From Flavobacterium plurextorum (GTDB lineage Bacteria > Bacteroidota > Bacteroidia > Flavobacteriales > Flavobacteriaceae), in contig NZ_MUHD01000029.1 of the NCBI RefSeq assembly GCF_002217395.1, forward strand, positions 80,115 to 144,114: a DNA stretch of 64,000 nucleotides, read 5' to 3'. The first letter of the stretch is position 1, and every line of letters starts with the position of its first letter. The position numbers and the translations under genes were made by a program. The notes beneath the pieces were generated by a model. The model was not told the origin of the DNA and ran no database searches. It worked only from the letters and a program-made list of their open reading frames with translations. Below, one piece after another: positions 23,712-33,544 of this stretch.

Positions 23712-24965
23712 ATGGCATTAAGGCGAGTTGTTGTAACAGGATTAGGTGCACTTACTCCTATCGGGAATAATATCCAGGAATATTGGAATGCACTTGTGAA
23801 TGGGGTTAGCGGAGCGGCTCCTATAACATATTATGATACAGAAAAGCATAAAACGAAATTTGCCTGTGAAGTAAAAAACTTCAATATTGAAGATTTTATG
23901 GATCGTAAAGAATCTCGAAGATTAGATAAATTTGCTCAATATGCTGTTGCTGCTAGTGACGAGGCTATTAAAGATGCCGGACTTACTAATGATAATATCG
24001 ACAAACAAAGAGTTGGTGTTATTTGGGGAGCAGGAATTGGAGGTTTAGAGACTTTTCAAGATGAAGTAATTTATTATGCTAAAGGTGACGGAACTCCAAA
24101 ATTCAATCCGTTTTTTATTCCAAAAATGATTGCCGATATCGCTCCTGCGCATATTTCTATGCGTAATGGGTATATGGGACCAAATTATACTACTGTTTCT
24201 GCATGTGCATCTTCTGCAAATGCATTAATCGATGCTTTTAATTACATTCGTTTAGGAATGTGTGATGTTATTGTATCAGGTGGTTCTGAAGCTGCTGTTA
24301 CCATTGCTGGTATGGGGGGGTTTAGTTCAATGCACGCTTTGTCTACAAGAAACGAAAGTCCAGAAACGGCTTCAAGACCTTTTGACGCAACTAGAGATGG
24401 TTTTGTGTTAGGAGAAGGAGCAGGAGCTTTAGTTCTTGAAGATTACGAACATGCAAAAGCCAGAGGAGCAAAAATTTATTGCGAAATTGGCGGAGGCGGA
24501 ATGTCATCTGATGCTTATCACTTAACTGCACCACATCCGGAAGGAATTGGAGTTATTGCAGTTATGAAAAATACGTTAAGAGATGCAGGAATGAATCCAG
24601 AAGATGTTGATCATATCAATACTCACGGAACTTCTACTCCATTAGGAGATGTTGCTGAATTAAAAGCGATCAGCGCTGTATTTGGTGAGCATGCAAAAAA
24701 CATCAATATCAACTCAACGAAATCAATGACAGGACATTTACTTGGTGCTGCTGGAGCTATTGAAGCAATCGCTTCAATTTTAGCAATGCAACATGGTATT
24801 GTTCCTCCAACAATTAACCATACTGTGGTTGACGAAAACATTGATCCATCATTGAATCTTACTTTAAACAAACCTCAAAAAAGAGAAGTAAATGTTGCTA
24901 TGAGTAACACTTTTGGTTTTGGCGGACACAATGCTTGTGTATTGTTTAAAAAATTAGTTGACTAA
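23712..24965 (+). CDS. fabF: 3-oxoacyl-ACP synthase II
   Basis: 417 aa. Condenses acyl-ACP with malonyl-ACP during fatty acid elongation. Thiolase-fold triad: Cys165 (TVSACASSAN), His305 (HINTHGTSTP) and His342 (MTGHLLGAAG). Nine bp separate it from rnc. The preceding hairpins may set its level relative to acpP. Confidence 0.97.
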   Translation: MALRRVVVTGLGALTPIGNNIQEYWNALVNGVSGAAPITYYDTEKHKTKFACEVKNFNIEDFMDRKESRRLDKFAQYAVAASDEAIKDAGLTNDNIDKQRVGVIWGAGIGGLETFQDEVIYYAKGDGTPKFNPFFIPKMIADIAPAHISMRNGYMGPNYTTVSACASSANALIDAFNYIRLGMCDVIVSGGSEAAVTIAGMGGFSSMHALSTRNESPETASRPFDATRDGFVLGEGAGALVLEDYEHAKARGAKIYCEIGGGGMSSDAYHLTAPHPEGIGVIAVMKNTLRDAGMNPEDVDHINTHGTSTPLGDVAELKAISAVFGEHAKNININSTKSMTGHLLGAAGAIEAIASILAMQHGIVPPTINHTVVDENIDPSLNLTLNKPQKREVNVAMSNTFGFGGHNACVLFKKLVD

Positions 24966-24974
24966 TTTTCGTAT

Positions 24975-25715
24975 ATGAATATTATCAAAAAAATATTTTC
25001 TAAATCCCGTTCTCTAGAAGACGGGATTTTTTTTGACACTATTCAAAAAATAGTTGGTTTTCAGCCTGTTACAATCGGTTTTTATAAGAAAGCGTTTACG
25101 CATAGATCTTCAAATAAATTAGATGAATCAGGAAATCCGATTAATTATGAACGTTTAGAATTTCTAGGAGATGCTATGTTAAGTGCCGTAATTGCAGCAC
25201 ATTTATTTAATAAAGCACCAAATGGAGATGAAGGGTATTTGACTAAAATGCGTTCTAAAATCGTGAGCCGAGAGCACTTGAATGAATTAGGTAAAGATCT
25301 GAATCTAGTACAATTTGTTGAAAGCAAAGTACCTGTGCAGCATTTTGGAGAGAACATTCACGGAAACATTTTTGAATCGTTGGTTGGTGCAATATATTTG
25401 GATAAAGGATATTCGTATTGCGAGAGATTTATTCAAAAAAGAGTAATTACTCCTTATGTCGATATTGCTCGATTAGAAGGAAAAGTAATTAGTTATAAAA
25501 GCTTAGTTATTGAATGGTGTCAGAAAGAAAAGAGAATCTTTCATTACGACATTTTTGAAGATAATGGTATTGACGGACAACGCTTGTTTGGTGTCAAATT
25601 AAGCATTGATGATAAAGTAATCGCAAGAGCGCGAGCAACTTCAAAAAAGAAAGCAGAAGAGAAAGCTTCCCAAAGAGCCTATTTTGCATTTCAAGAAAAA
25701 ATTGACAAGAAATGA
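24975..25715 (+). CDS. rnc: Ribonuclease III
   Basis: 246 aa; cleaves double-stranded RNA in rRNA and mRNA maturation. The signature YERLEFLGDAML (Glu62, Asp66) and the second acidic region NIFESLVGAIYLD are present, and a C-terminal double-stranded RNA-binding domain ends with ARARATSKKKAEEKASQRAYF. It is in the acpP-fabF-rnc operon. Confidence 0.96.
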   Translation: MNIIKKIFSKSRSLEDGIFFDTIQKIVGFQPVTIGFYKKAFTHRSSNKLDESGNPINYERLEFLGDAMLSAVIAAHLFNKAPNGDEGYLTKMRSKIVSREHLNELGKDLNLVQFVESKVPVQHFGENIHGNIFESLVGAIYLDKGYSYCERFIQKRVITPYVDIARLEGKVISYKSLVIEWCQKEKRIFHYDIFEDNGIDGQRLFGVKLSIDDKVIARARATSKKKAEEKASQRAYFAFQEKIDKK

Positions 25716-25840
25716 TTACAAAGTCGCTGTAGTTTTCTTAAAGCTAAATCGTTTTCGTTTATAAATTAACAAAAACAAGCGACACATAAGTATAGATGCT
25801 CCGATAGAAGTAGTATATTTACAACTTGATTTTTCATGAC

Positions 25841-26329
25841 ATGGCTATTCATAGATTGGATTTAGACGAATTTGACGAAATTGATTATTATTTAATGGCT
25901 ATTCATACTTCATTAGAAGATTATAGATTGGCTTATTTTATCAATAAAAACCTTCCGATTAACTTAAGTAAGAGCAAAAACGAGATCCATGCTCAAACTA
26001 AAGAAGGCGAGGCAAATTTTTCGAGATTTTATTATTATGATTCTGAAAAGGCTGTTTCATGGAATTTGATTCAGAATAAAAATGAGATCATTTCTGTGAG
26101 TTCAAATGATTTTCAGAATTTGTTTTCTAATGAAACAAGTGAGGTTTCTACGACAATTCATTTACTTCCTGAATTCAAGAAAGTAGATTTTTTCCTGAAA
26201 ATTGAGAACAGCGAAGAGGCTGTCGATTTTTCAGAAATTCAACAACATTTAAACTCAATAGAAAGTATTGCAGCAGTTTATGCTGTGGATACCAATAAAA
26301 TAAAATCAAAAAACAATCTAATTTTTTAA
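25841..26329 (+). CDS. IPExxxVDY family protein
   Basis: About 162 aa from ATG 25841 (ATG 25826 is in frame just upstream). The family is Bacteroidota-specific and named after a C-terminal motif; here it reads LLPEFKKVDFFLKIEN. The N-terminus HRLDLDEFDEIDYYLMAIHTSLEDYRLAYFIN is typical. No biochemical function is known. It sits between rnc and pyk with a 5-bp gap to pyk, so it is co-transcribed with it. Confidence 0.85.
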   Translation: MAIHRLDLDEFDEIDYYLMAIHTSLEDYRLAYFINKNLPINLSKSKNEIHAQTKEGEANFSRFYYYDSEKAVSWNLIQNKNEIISVSSNDFQNLFSNETSEVSTTIHLLPEFKKVDFFLKIENSEEAVDFSEIQQHLNSIESIAAVYAVDTNKIKSKNNLIF

Positions 26330-26334
26330 AAAAA

Positions 26335-27768
26335 ATGTTAACAAATAAGAAAACCAAAATTGTTGCTACACTTGGGCCTGCATGTAGTACAAGAGAGATT
26401 ATCAAGGATATGATCGATGCAGGGGTTAATGTGTTTAGAATCAATTTTTCGCATGCTGATTACGAAGGAGTAAAAGAGAAGATTAATATTATTAGAGGAC
26501 TTAACGAAGAGTTTGGTTATACAACAGCAATTCTTGGAGACTTGCAAGGACCAAAACTTAGAGTAGGTGTAATGGAAGAAGGAACTGTTGTACACGATGG
26601 TGACGAAATTACTTTCACTACAGCAGAAGATATTATCGGAAATGCAAAAAAAGCATTCATGAAATATCAAAATTTTCCAAATGATGTAAATGTTGGAGAG
26701 CGTATTTTGCTTGATGATGGGAAACTTATTTTCGAAATTGTTTCTACAGATAAAAAAACAGAAGTAGTTGCTAAAGTAATTCAAGGTGGAGAATTAAAAT
26801 CTAAAAAAGGAGTTAATCTTCCAAACACAAAAATTTCTTTACCAGCTTTAACTGAAAAAGATATCGCTGATGCGATTTTTGCAATTGAGCAAAAAGTAGA
26901 CTGGATCGCACTTTCATTCGTGAAAACACCACGTGATTTACAAGATTTACAAGACTTAATCGCGAAACATTCAGAAGTTAAAATTCCAATTATTGCTAAA
27001 ATTGAAATGCCGGAAGCTCTTGAGAACATGGATAAAATTGTAGCATATTGCGATGGATTAATGGTTGCACGCGGGGATCTAGGAGTTGAACTTCCTGCTC
27101 ACGAAGTGCCATTAGTTCAAAAAGATTTAATTCGCAGAGCTAAAACAGCTAGAATTCCTGTTATCGTTGCAACACAAATGATGGAAACAATGATTACAAG
27201 TTTAACACCAACAAGAGCAGAAGTAAACGATGTTGCTAACTCAGTAATGGATGGTGCAGATGCTGTAATGTTGTCTGGAGAAACTGCAACAGGAAATTAC
27301 CCAGTTCAGGTAATTCAAAGAATGACTCAAATTTGTGAAGCTGTAGAAAATTCAGAACTTATTCACGTTCCACAAAATACACCTCAAATCAAAACAAAAC
27401 GTTTCGTTACTAAAACAGTTTGTCATCAAGCGGCTTTATTAGCAAATGAAATTGAGGCAAAAGCAATTTGTACTTTAACAAACAGTGGTTATACAGCTTT
27501 CCAGATTTCGGCTTGGAGACCTTCAACTGCTCACATTTTAGTATTTACTTCAAACAGAAGAATCTTAACCCAATTGAATTTATTATGGGGAGTTAAATCA
27601 TTCTTTTATGATAACGAAGAGAGTACAGATGATACAGTTACAGACGTAAATCAAATCGCTGTTGAAAAAGGATATGCTGCAAAAGGTGATTATTTGATTA
27701 ATCTTGCTGCTATGCCAATTAAAGACAAAGGAATGGTTAACACCATGAGAGTTTCTGAAATCGAATAG
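26335..27768 (+). CDS. pyk: Pyruvate kinase
   Basis: 477 aa. Transfers phosphate from phosphoenolpyruvate to ADP in glycolysis. TKIVATLGPACST and FRINFSHADY open the protein; the active-site motif IIAKIEMPEALENMD and MVARGDLGVELP, MDGADAVMLSGETATGNYPV are all present. The C-terminal domain is shortened compared with enzymes carrying an extra swivel domain. Terminator 26 bp downstream. Confidence 0.97.
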   Translation: MLTNKKTKIVATLGPACSTREIIKDMIDAGVNVFRINFSHADYEGVKEKINIIRGLNEEFGYTTAILGDLQGPKLRVGVMEEGTVVHDGDEITFTTAEDIIGNAKKAFMKYQNFPNDVNVGERILLDDGKLIFEIVSTDKKTEVVAKVIQGGELKSKKGVNLPNTKISLPALTEKDIADAIFAIEQKVDWIALSFVKTPRDLQDLQDLIAKHSEVKIPIIAKIEMPEALENMDKIVAYCDGLMVARGDLGVELPAHEVPLVQKDLIRRAKTARIPVIVATQMMETMITSLTPTRAEVNDVANSVMDGADAVMLSGETATGNYPVQVIQRMTQICEAVENSELIHVPQNTPQIKTKRFVTKTVCHQAALLANEIEAKAICTLTNSGYTAFQISAWRPSTAHILVFTSNRRILTQLNLLWGVKSFFYDNEESTDDTVTDVNQIAVEKGYAAKGDYLINLAAMPIKDKGMVNTMRVSEIE

Positions 27769-27793
27769 TTTTTTAAAACATACTATATACAAT

Positions 27794-27820
27794 TAAGCCA
27801 TCATTTTGATGGCTTTTTTT
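27794..27820 (+). terminator. Terminator of pyk
   Basis: AAGCCATCA pairs with TGATGGCTT around a TTT loop, followed by a run of T residues. Confidence 0.85.
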
Positions 27821-28133
27821 TGCGCAAAATTTTCTGATTCGTAGTTTTTTAGAATATTAAATCAGGAAAAAGGCAATTTTTAGCAAGGATTTATCTTTTA
27901 AAATTAAAGTTATAACTGTCAGTAAATTAAGTAAATGAAGTTTTTTCTTTCAGATTGATGTTGCAAAATAGACCAGTTGAACTGAAAATAGTTACTTTTT
28001 TGGCGAAATCAACTTAGAATTTATATTATTTCAAAGTTACTTAATCTAAAAACGCATGAAATTTAGGCTCTTTTTTTTGAGACTGATTTAAAAGAATGAC
28101 ATTCTAACAGCTTCATTATACACTTTTTTGGAA

Positions 28134-28209
28134 GTTGCAATCTATAACTTGAAACAAATAGTAGCAGATTAAAACAGTTTTGATGTTGCAAGTTATAAAA
28201 TGAAACGAA
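28134..28209 (+). repeat. Pair of 25-bp direct repeats upstream of the sulfatase operon
   Basis: GTTGCAA-NN-TATAA-NN-TGAAAC-NAA occurs at 28134-28158 and 28185-28209, 51 bp apart (about five helical turns). A weaker GTTGCAA copy starts near 27960. They lie in the 665-bp gene-free stretch 27769-28433, where I see no other gene-like content beyond the pyk terminator and a TAATTTTTG promoter-like box near 28371. Confidence 0.45.
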
Positions 28210-28433
28210 GTAAAACCGTACAAACACAAACATCTCGTGTTTTATTGCATAAATTTGAAATGCTTAAAAAAAAGTTAAAAAATTATTGTTGCAAATTCCC
28301 CCACTCGCAATAATTTAAAAAACTTGACTTACACTAATAAACATATTTTTTTCTGATTAATTTTTATAAATAATTTTTGTACGAATTTATTTAATCTTCT
28401 TGACAAGCATAATTATTAACGAATTCAATTACC

Positions 28434-30119
28434 ATGAAACAAATCAAGTTTAAAAGTCAATTTAAAAATGCAATGACATTGTTTGCATTTACATGCTTTG
28501 CAGCAGCTCAGATGAGTGCTCAAAGCAGTAAAAAGCCCAACATTTTGGTACTTTGGGGCGATGATATTGGTACTACTAATATTAGTGCCTACAGCGACGG
28601 ATTAATGGGGTACACAACTCCTAATATCGATAAACTAGCAAATGAAGGAATTCGCTTTCTTCATTATTATGGAGAACAAAGCTGTACTGCAGGACGTGCT
28701 GCTTTCTTAACAGGACAACATGGTCTTAGAACAGGACTGACTAAAGTTGGTTTTCCGGGAGCTCCAATGGGTATGAGCCAATTAGATCCGTCAGTTGGAG
28801 GTATTATGAAAAGTCTGGGTTACTCTACTGGACAGTTTGGGAAAAATCACGTAGGGGATCGTAATGAAAGTTTACCAACTGTAAACGGTTTCGATGAATT
28901 TTATGGAAATCTGTATCACTTAAATGCGGAGGAAGAACCAGAATTGCCTGATTATCCTAAAGATCCAGAATATTTGAAAAAATTTGGTCCAAGAGGAGTT
29001 TTAAAATGTACAGCAACAAATGTTGATGATGCCACTACAGATCCTCGCTTTGGAAGAGTTGGAAAACAAAGAATTGAAGATACAGGACCTCTTACTAAAA
29101 AGAGAATGGAAACTGTTGACGATGAAACTTCTGCAGCAGCAATCGATTTTATTAAAAGACAAAATGCGGCAGGTAAGCCATTTTTCTGCTGGTTTAATGC
29201 TACCCGTATGCATCTTCGCACACACGTAAGAGCAGAACATAGAGGAAGATACACTCATGGAGATAGTGAATATATTGACGGAATGATTGAACATGATGAA
29301 ACTATCGGAAGTATTTTGAAAGCATTAGATGATTTAGGAATTGCTGATAATACTATTGTAGTGTATTCAACAGATAACGGACCACATATGAATACATGGC
29401 CTGATGGAGCTATGACACCATTCCGCTCAGAAAAAAATACCAACTGGGAGGGAGCTTTCCGTGTGCCATGTATTGTTCGCTGGCCAGGAGTAATTAAACC
29501 AGGTCAAATTACAAATGAGTTAATGAGTCATAACGACTGGATACCAACTTTTGCCTCAATTGCAGGAGAGCCAGATATCGTTAACAAACTTTTGAAAGGA
29601 TACAATGCAAACGGAAAAACTTATAAAGTGCATCTAGATGGTTTTGATCAAAGTAATTTTTTACGTGGTAAATCAGCAAAAAGTGCAAGAGACAAATTCT
29701 TTTATACAGATGATGATGGTCTTTTGGTAGGTTTAAGAGAAGGTGATTATAAATATGTTTTTGCTGAACAACGTTTGGGCGGTACAATGGGAGTTTGGGC
29801 AGAGCCTTTTACAAAACTGCGTTTACAAAAAATATTCAATTTGTATCAGGATCCTTTCGAAAGAGCCGATATAACATCGAATACATTTTGGGACTGGCAG
29901 TTGAATCACGTTGGGTCAATATATGGGGCATTACAAGATGTAGTTGCATTTGCAGAAACGTTTAAAGAATATCCTCCAAGATCAATTCCGCCAAGTTTCT
30001 CTGCTTATACGATTATGGAAGAGGCTATGAAAGATATTAAGGCTCAAAAATACATTGAGAAAAATGTTCTTCCTAAAGTAAAAGAAGAAGCTGAAGCCAC
30101 ATCCAAAAAGAAAAAGTAA
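28434..30119 (+). CDS. Arylsulfatase (formylglycine-dependent)
   Basis: 561 aa with a signal peptide (cleavage near MSAQ), so exported. ILVLWGDDIG supplies metal-binding Asp43 and Asp44. The formylglycine motif CxAxR reads Cys84-Thr-Ala-Gly-Arg88 followed by AAFLTGQ. DNGPHMNTWPDG provides the later metal ligands. The substrate is unknown; steroid, aryl and carbohydrate sulfates are all possible. No sulfatase-maturing enzyme gene lies in the window. It is the first gene of a seven-gene same-strand run with short spacers. Confidence 0.9.
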   Translation: MKQIKFKSQFKNAMTLFAFTCFAAAQMSAQSSKKPNILVLWGDDIGTTNISAYSDGLMGYTTPNIDKLANEGIRFLHYYGEQSCTAGRAAFLTGQHGLRTGLTKVGFPGAPMGMSQLDPSVGGIMKSLGYSTGQFGKNHVGDRNESLPTVNGFDEFYGNLYHLNAEEEPELPDYPKDPEYLKKFGPRGVLKCTATNVDDATTDPRFGRVGKQRIEDTGPLTKKRMETVDDETSAAAIDFIKRQNAAGKPFFCWFNATRMHLRTHVRAEHRGRYTHGDSEYIDGMIEHDETIGSILKALDDLGIADNTIVVYSTDNGPHMNTWPDGAMTPFRSEKNTNWEGAFRVPCIVRWPGVIKPGQITNELMSHNDWIPTFASIAGEPDIVNKLLKGYNANGKTYKVHLDGFDQSNFLRGKSAKSARDKFFYTDDDGLLVGLREGDYKYVFAEQRLGGTMGVWAEPFTKLRLQKIFNLYQDPFERADITSNTFWDWQLNHVGSIYGALQDVVAFAETFKEYPPRSIPPSFSAYTIMEEAMKDIKAQKYIEKNVLPKVKEEAEATSKKKK

Positions 30120-30187
30120 AGTAATAATCTTAAGTAAAGCCTGAGTTATTGGTATAATTTGGGCTTTACTATTTAATGACTCACATT

Positions 30188-31207
30188 ATGTATAGAAAAT
30201 TATATCTCACAGCTCTGTTTTTATTTTTGTTTGTTTCTTGTAAAAATAAATCAGAAGAAAATACAACTGTAAATTCAAAAGAGAATACAGAAACAGTTGC
30301 TACAAGCGGTGATCCACTGCCAAGCTGGAACGACGGAACTTTAAAAAAAGATATTATTGCTTATGTTGAAAAAGTAACTAAAGAAGGAAGTCCAGATTTT
30401 ATTCCGATAGAAAATAGAATAGCCACTTTTGATAACGACGGAACACTTTGGGCTGAAAAGCCTTATGTTCAGGAATTATTTGCTTTTTATCGCGTAAAAA
30501 AAATGGTTGAAGCTAATCCGGCTTTAGCGCAAAAACAGCCTTTTAAAGCTGTAGTGGAAAAAGATAAAAGTTATTTTGAAAAAGGTGGAGATAAGGCTCT
30601 TATTGAGTTAGTTGCTGCAACTCATACTGGCATGACAGAAGATGAGTTTGAAGCATCAACAAAAGATTTTTTTGCTGGCGCCCAATATCCTGGTAAAAAT
30701 GTTCCGCTAAAACAAATCAGATACCAGCCTCAATTGGAGCTTTTGAATTATTTGCGTGCAAATGGTTTCAAAACTTTCATTGTAACTGGTGGAACGGTTG
30801 AAGTTGTTAGAGCAATATCTCAGGATTTTTATGGAATCCCAAAAGATCAAGTAGTTGGAACTTCTTTCAAATATAAATATGATGACGCTAAAAATACAGT
30901 TTTAAGAGAACCAGCTTTAGATCATTTTAATGATAAAGAAGGAAAACCTGTCGGGATACAATTGCACATTGGTCAACGACCTGTTTTTGCCTGCGGAAAT
31001 GAAGGCGGAGCCGGCGATCTTGCCATGCTTAGATATTCTTCAGGAAATAAATACCCATCTTTTCAATTAATTGTAAATCATAACGATTCTATTAGAGAAT
31101 ACAATTATCAGGAAAAAGATAATTTGTCATTAAACACAGCTGCAAAATACAAATATCATGTAATAAGCATGAAAGACGATTGGAAAAAAGTATTTGCAGA
31201 CAAATAA
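30188..31207 (+). CDS. HAD-superfamily phosphatase lipoprotein
   Basis: 339 aa from ATG 30188 (ATG 30176 is in frame). The signal MYRKLYLTALFLFLFVSCKN is a lipoprotein signal with Cys near residue 18. HAD motif I is ATFDNDGTLW (nucleophile Asp and acid/base Asp), motif II FIVTGGT, and motif IV ACGNEGGAGDLAML. An exported HAD phosphatase next to a sulfatase and a DUF1254 gene suggests removal of phosphate or sulfate from a common substrate; this is inference. Confidence 0.82.
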   Translation: MYRKLYLTALFLFLFVSCKNKSEENTTVNSKENTETVATSGDPLPSWNDGTLKKDIIAYVEKVTKEGSPDFIPIENRIATFDNDGTLWAEKPYVQELFAFYRVKKMVEANPALAQKQPFKAVVEKDKSYFEKGGDKALIELVAATHTGMTEDEFEASTKDFFAGAQYPGKNVPLKQIRYQPQLELLNYLRANGFKTFIVTGGTVEVVRAISQDFYGIPKDQVVGTSFKYKYDDAKNTVLREPALDHFNDKEGKPVGIQLHIGQRPVFACGNEGGAGDLAMLRYSSGNKYPSFQLIVNHNDSIREYNYQEKDNLSLNTAAKYKYHVISMKDDWKKVFADK

Positions 31208-31224
31208 CTTCTAATTTAAATAGT

Positions 31225-32037
31225 ATGAAACGATTCAAATGGTTGTTTTTCAGCTTTGTTTTTTCTTTGGCTTACAATGGTGCAAATGCCCAAGAAGCAG
31301 ATAAACCGGGAGCAAGTGCGCAAGAAATTGCAGATAAACTGGCAAATCCTGTAGCAAGTCTTATTAGTGTGCCTTTGCAGAATAATTTAAATTATGGCAT
31401 TGGACCTTATAACGGATCAAAATATACTATAAATATACAGCCGGTAGTTCCTTTTAAATTAAATGAAAATTTAAATCTGATTACTCGTTATATACTTCCA
31501 GTTGTAGATCAAAGAGATATTACAGGAGAAAATACGCATCAGTTTGGATTGAGTGATGCAACTGTAACTGCTTTTTTTGCACCTAAAACGAAAGGAATTA
31601 TTTTAGGATTTGGACCTGCTTTTTTGGTTCCCACTGCAACAGATAAATTTTTAGGCACAGAAAAATTTGGAGTTGGGCCGAGTGCTTTAGTTATGCATCA
31701 AGGCAAAGGACTTTCGGTGGGATTTATTGCCAATCAGATTTGGTCTGTGGCAGGAAATCAAGACAGAGCAGATTTTAATCAGTTTTACACACAGATTTTT
31801 CTTTCACATAGTTATAAAAGTGGTGCAAGTTTAGGTGTTAATGCCGAAATAACTCAAAACTGGGAAGCCAATACCACATTAATAACTTTAAATCCGTCTA
31901 TTGGCGCCGTTACAAAAGTAGGAAAGCAAATGGTTCAATTTGCTGTTATGCCTTTAATTCCAATTGTAGGTCCTTCGTCAATTAAACCAGATTGGGGATT
32001 AAGAGCTGTTGTGGCATTTGTTTTTCCCGGATCATAG
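31225..32037 (+). CDS. Outer-membrane beta-barrel protein
   Basis: 270 aa from ATG 31225 (the frame is open upstream into the previous gene). It has a signal peptide ending near NANAQ, then a repeated alternation of hydrophobic and polar residues typical of barrel strands, closing with a terminal aromatic strand LRAVVAFVFPGS. The NLNYGIGPYNGSKYTINIQPVVPF segment is typical of proteins loosely annotated as transporter-like barrels. A porin or channel for the operon's substrate is likely. Confidence 0.65.
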   Translation: MKRFKWLFFSFVFSLAYNGANAQEADKPGASAQEIADKLANPVASLISVPLQNNLNYGIGPYNGSKYTINIQPVVPFKLNENLNLITRYILPVVDQRDITGENTHQFGLSDATVTAFFAPKTKGIILGFGPAFLVPTATDKFLGTEKFGVGPSALVMHQGKGLSVGFIANQIWSVAGNQDRADFNQFYTQIFLSHSYKSGASLGVNAEITQNWEANTTLITLNPSIGAVTKVGKQMVQFAVMPLIPIVGPSSIKPDWGLRAVVAFVFPGS

Positions 32038-32069
32038 AATATTTTTTTCTTCCATTAAAAAAACATATC

Positions 32070-33533
32070 ATGAAATTGAAAATTTTATCTTTTGTACTAA
32101 TTGCCTTTTTGATATCGTGCACAAAATCAACGACAAAAAATGAAGGAACAGCTTCGGTTTCAGAAGTTGGAACTAAGATTAAAATGGATGGCGAACTGCC
32201 TTCAAAAGAATCAATTCCGGAATTATTTGATGAAATGGATTTTCAGCAGGCCACTCAAACTTATTTGTGGGCATTGCCTATTGTGGCTTTCGCCGAGTGG
32301 CAGCAACAGCACTATCAAACATTCAAAGCAACAAGTAACGATCTTGTATTGTATAACACCTATCATGACAGATTAGGAATTTTAACAGCAAATGCTACAA
32401 CTCCATATGTCATGTCATTTATTGATTTAAAGGCAAATGGACCTACAGTTATCGAAATGCCGGCTGGACGTACTGCCGGAGGATTAGCTGATTTTTGGCA
32501 AAGAGAACAGGCTACAATTGGAGAAATGGGGCCAGATAAAGGAAAAGGCGGAAAATATGTTTTAGTACCGCCAACAATGAAAGATTTTAAAGCAGACGGA
32601 TATTTTATAATTCCTTGCACGACTGTAAATATGTTTTTTGGTTTTAGAACTCTAGATCCAGATCCTAAAGTCACAGAGGCATTAGTAAAACAAGTAAAAA
32701 TATATCCTTACGCTCAAAGAGCAAATCCAACACCAACAAAAATAGTGAGTCCGCCCGTCGATAAAAAATGGTACGGAATTCAGCCTTCTGGAATTAAATA
32801 TTGGGAATGCCTTCATGCAATTTTGCAAAATGAACCAGTAGAAGAAAGGGATCGTTTTTTTATGGCTTGGCTTAGAAATCTTGGAATAGAAAAAGGAAAA
32901 CCTTTTGCTCCAGATGAACGTCAGAAGAAAATTTTGATTGCTGCTTCACAAAAGGGAGAGCAAATGGCAATGGCAAATTCTTTTAGTAAACGTTTTGCAG
33001 ATGTAAAACATTGGCCAGATAAAAAATGGGATTATGTTATGATCATCAAAGATCCATCGCAGCATGCCGATAATTATGATGAGTTTTTTGAAAGAGCTTC
33101 TTATTTTTATGAAGCTGTTACCTATTCAAAAGCTATGATTACCAAAACACCAAATGTGGGTCAGGCGTATTTAGGTTCTTACTTTGATAATGAAGGAAAA
33201 TGGTTAGACGGAGGTAAAAATTACACTTTAAATGTTCCTGCAAATCCACCCGCAGTTAATTTTTGGTCTATTACCGTTTACGATTCTGCGACACGATGTT
33301 TGATTGATAATCCGCAGCAAAATGCTGATTTATCTTCTCGTAAGGATTTAATAAAAAATAGTGACGGCTCTGTAGATTTATATTTCGGACCAAAAGCTCC
33401 AGCAGGAAAAGAGAAGAACTGGGTTCAAACTTTACCAGGAAAACATTGGTTTACGTATATGCGTTTCTATGGTCCAACTACAGCGTATTTTGATAAAAGC
33501 TGGAAAATGGATGATATTAAAGAAGTGAAATAA
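32070..33533 (+). CDS. DUF1254/DUF1214-domain lipoprotein
   Basis: 487 aa from ATG 32070; the longer frame overlaps the previous gene and lacks a signal. MKLKILSFVLIAFLISCTKS is a lipoprotein signal (Cys17). The DUF1254 domain follows (TQTYLWALPIVAFAEWQQQHY...ILTANATTPYVMSFIDL), and the C-terminal DUF1214 region includes VNFWSITVYDSATRCLIDNP and GKNYTLNVPANPP. Biochemistry of the family is unknown. It is often seen near sulfatases and barrel proteins, as here. Confidence 0.82.
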   Translation: MKLKILSFVLIAFLISCTKSTTKNEGTASVSEVGTKIKMDGELPSKESIPELFDEMDFQQATQTYLWALPIVAFAEWQQQHYQTFKATSNDLVLYNTYHDRLGILTANATTPYVMSFIDLKANGPTVIEMPAGRTAGGLADFWQREQATIGEMGPDKGKGGKYVLVPPTMKDFKADGYFIIPCTTVNMFFGFRTLDPDPKVTEALVKQVKIYPYAQRANPTPTKIVSPPVDKKWYGIQPSGIKYWECLHAILQNEPVEERDRFFMAWLRNLGIEKGKPFAPDERQKKILIAASQKGEQMAMANSFSKRFADVKHWPDKKWDYVMIIKDPSQHADNYDEFFERASYFYEAVTYSKAMITKTPNVGQAYLGSYFDNEGKWLDGGKNYTLNVPANPPAVNFWSITVYDSATRCLIDNPQQNADLSSRKDLIKNSDGSVDLYFGPKAPAGKEKNWVQTLPGKHWFTYMRFYGPTTAYFDKSWKMDDIKEVK

Positions 33534-33544
33534 AAATCATTCTT

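Noticed and set aside
26338..26784. Long minus-strand open frame inside pyk
   Set aside because: Antisense shadow of the conserved pyruvate kinase sequence with no known motif.
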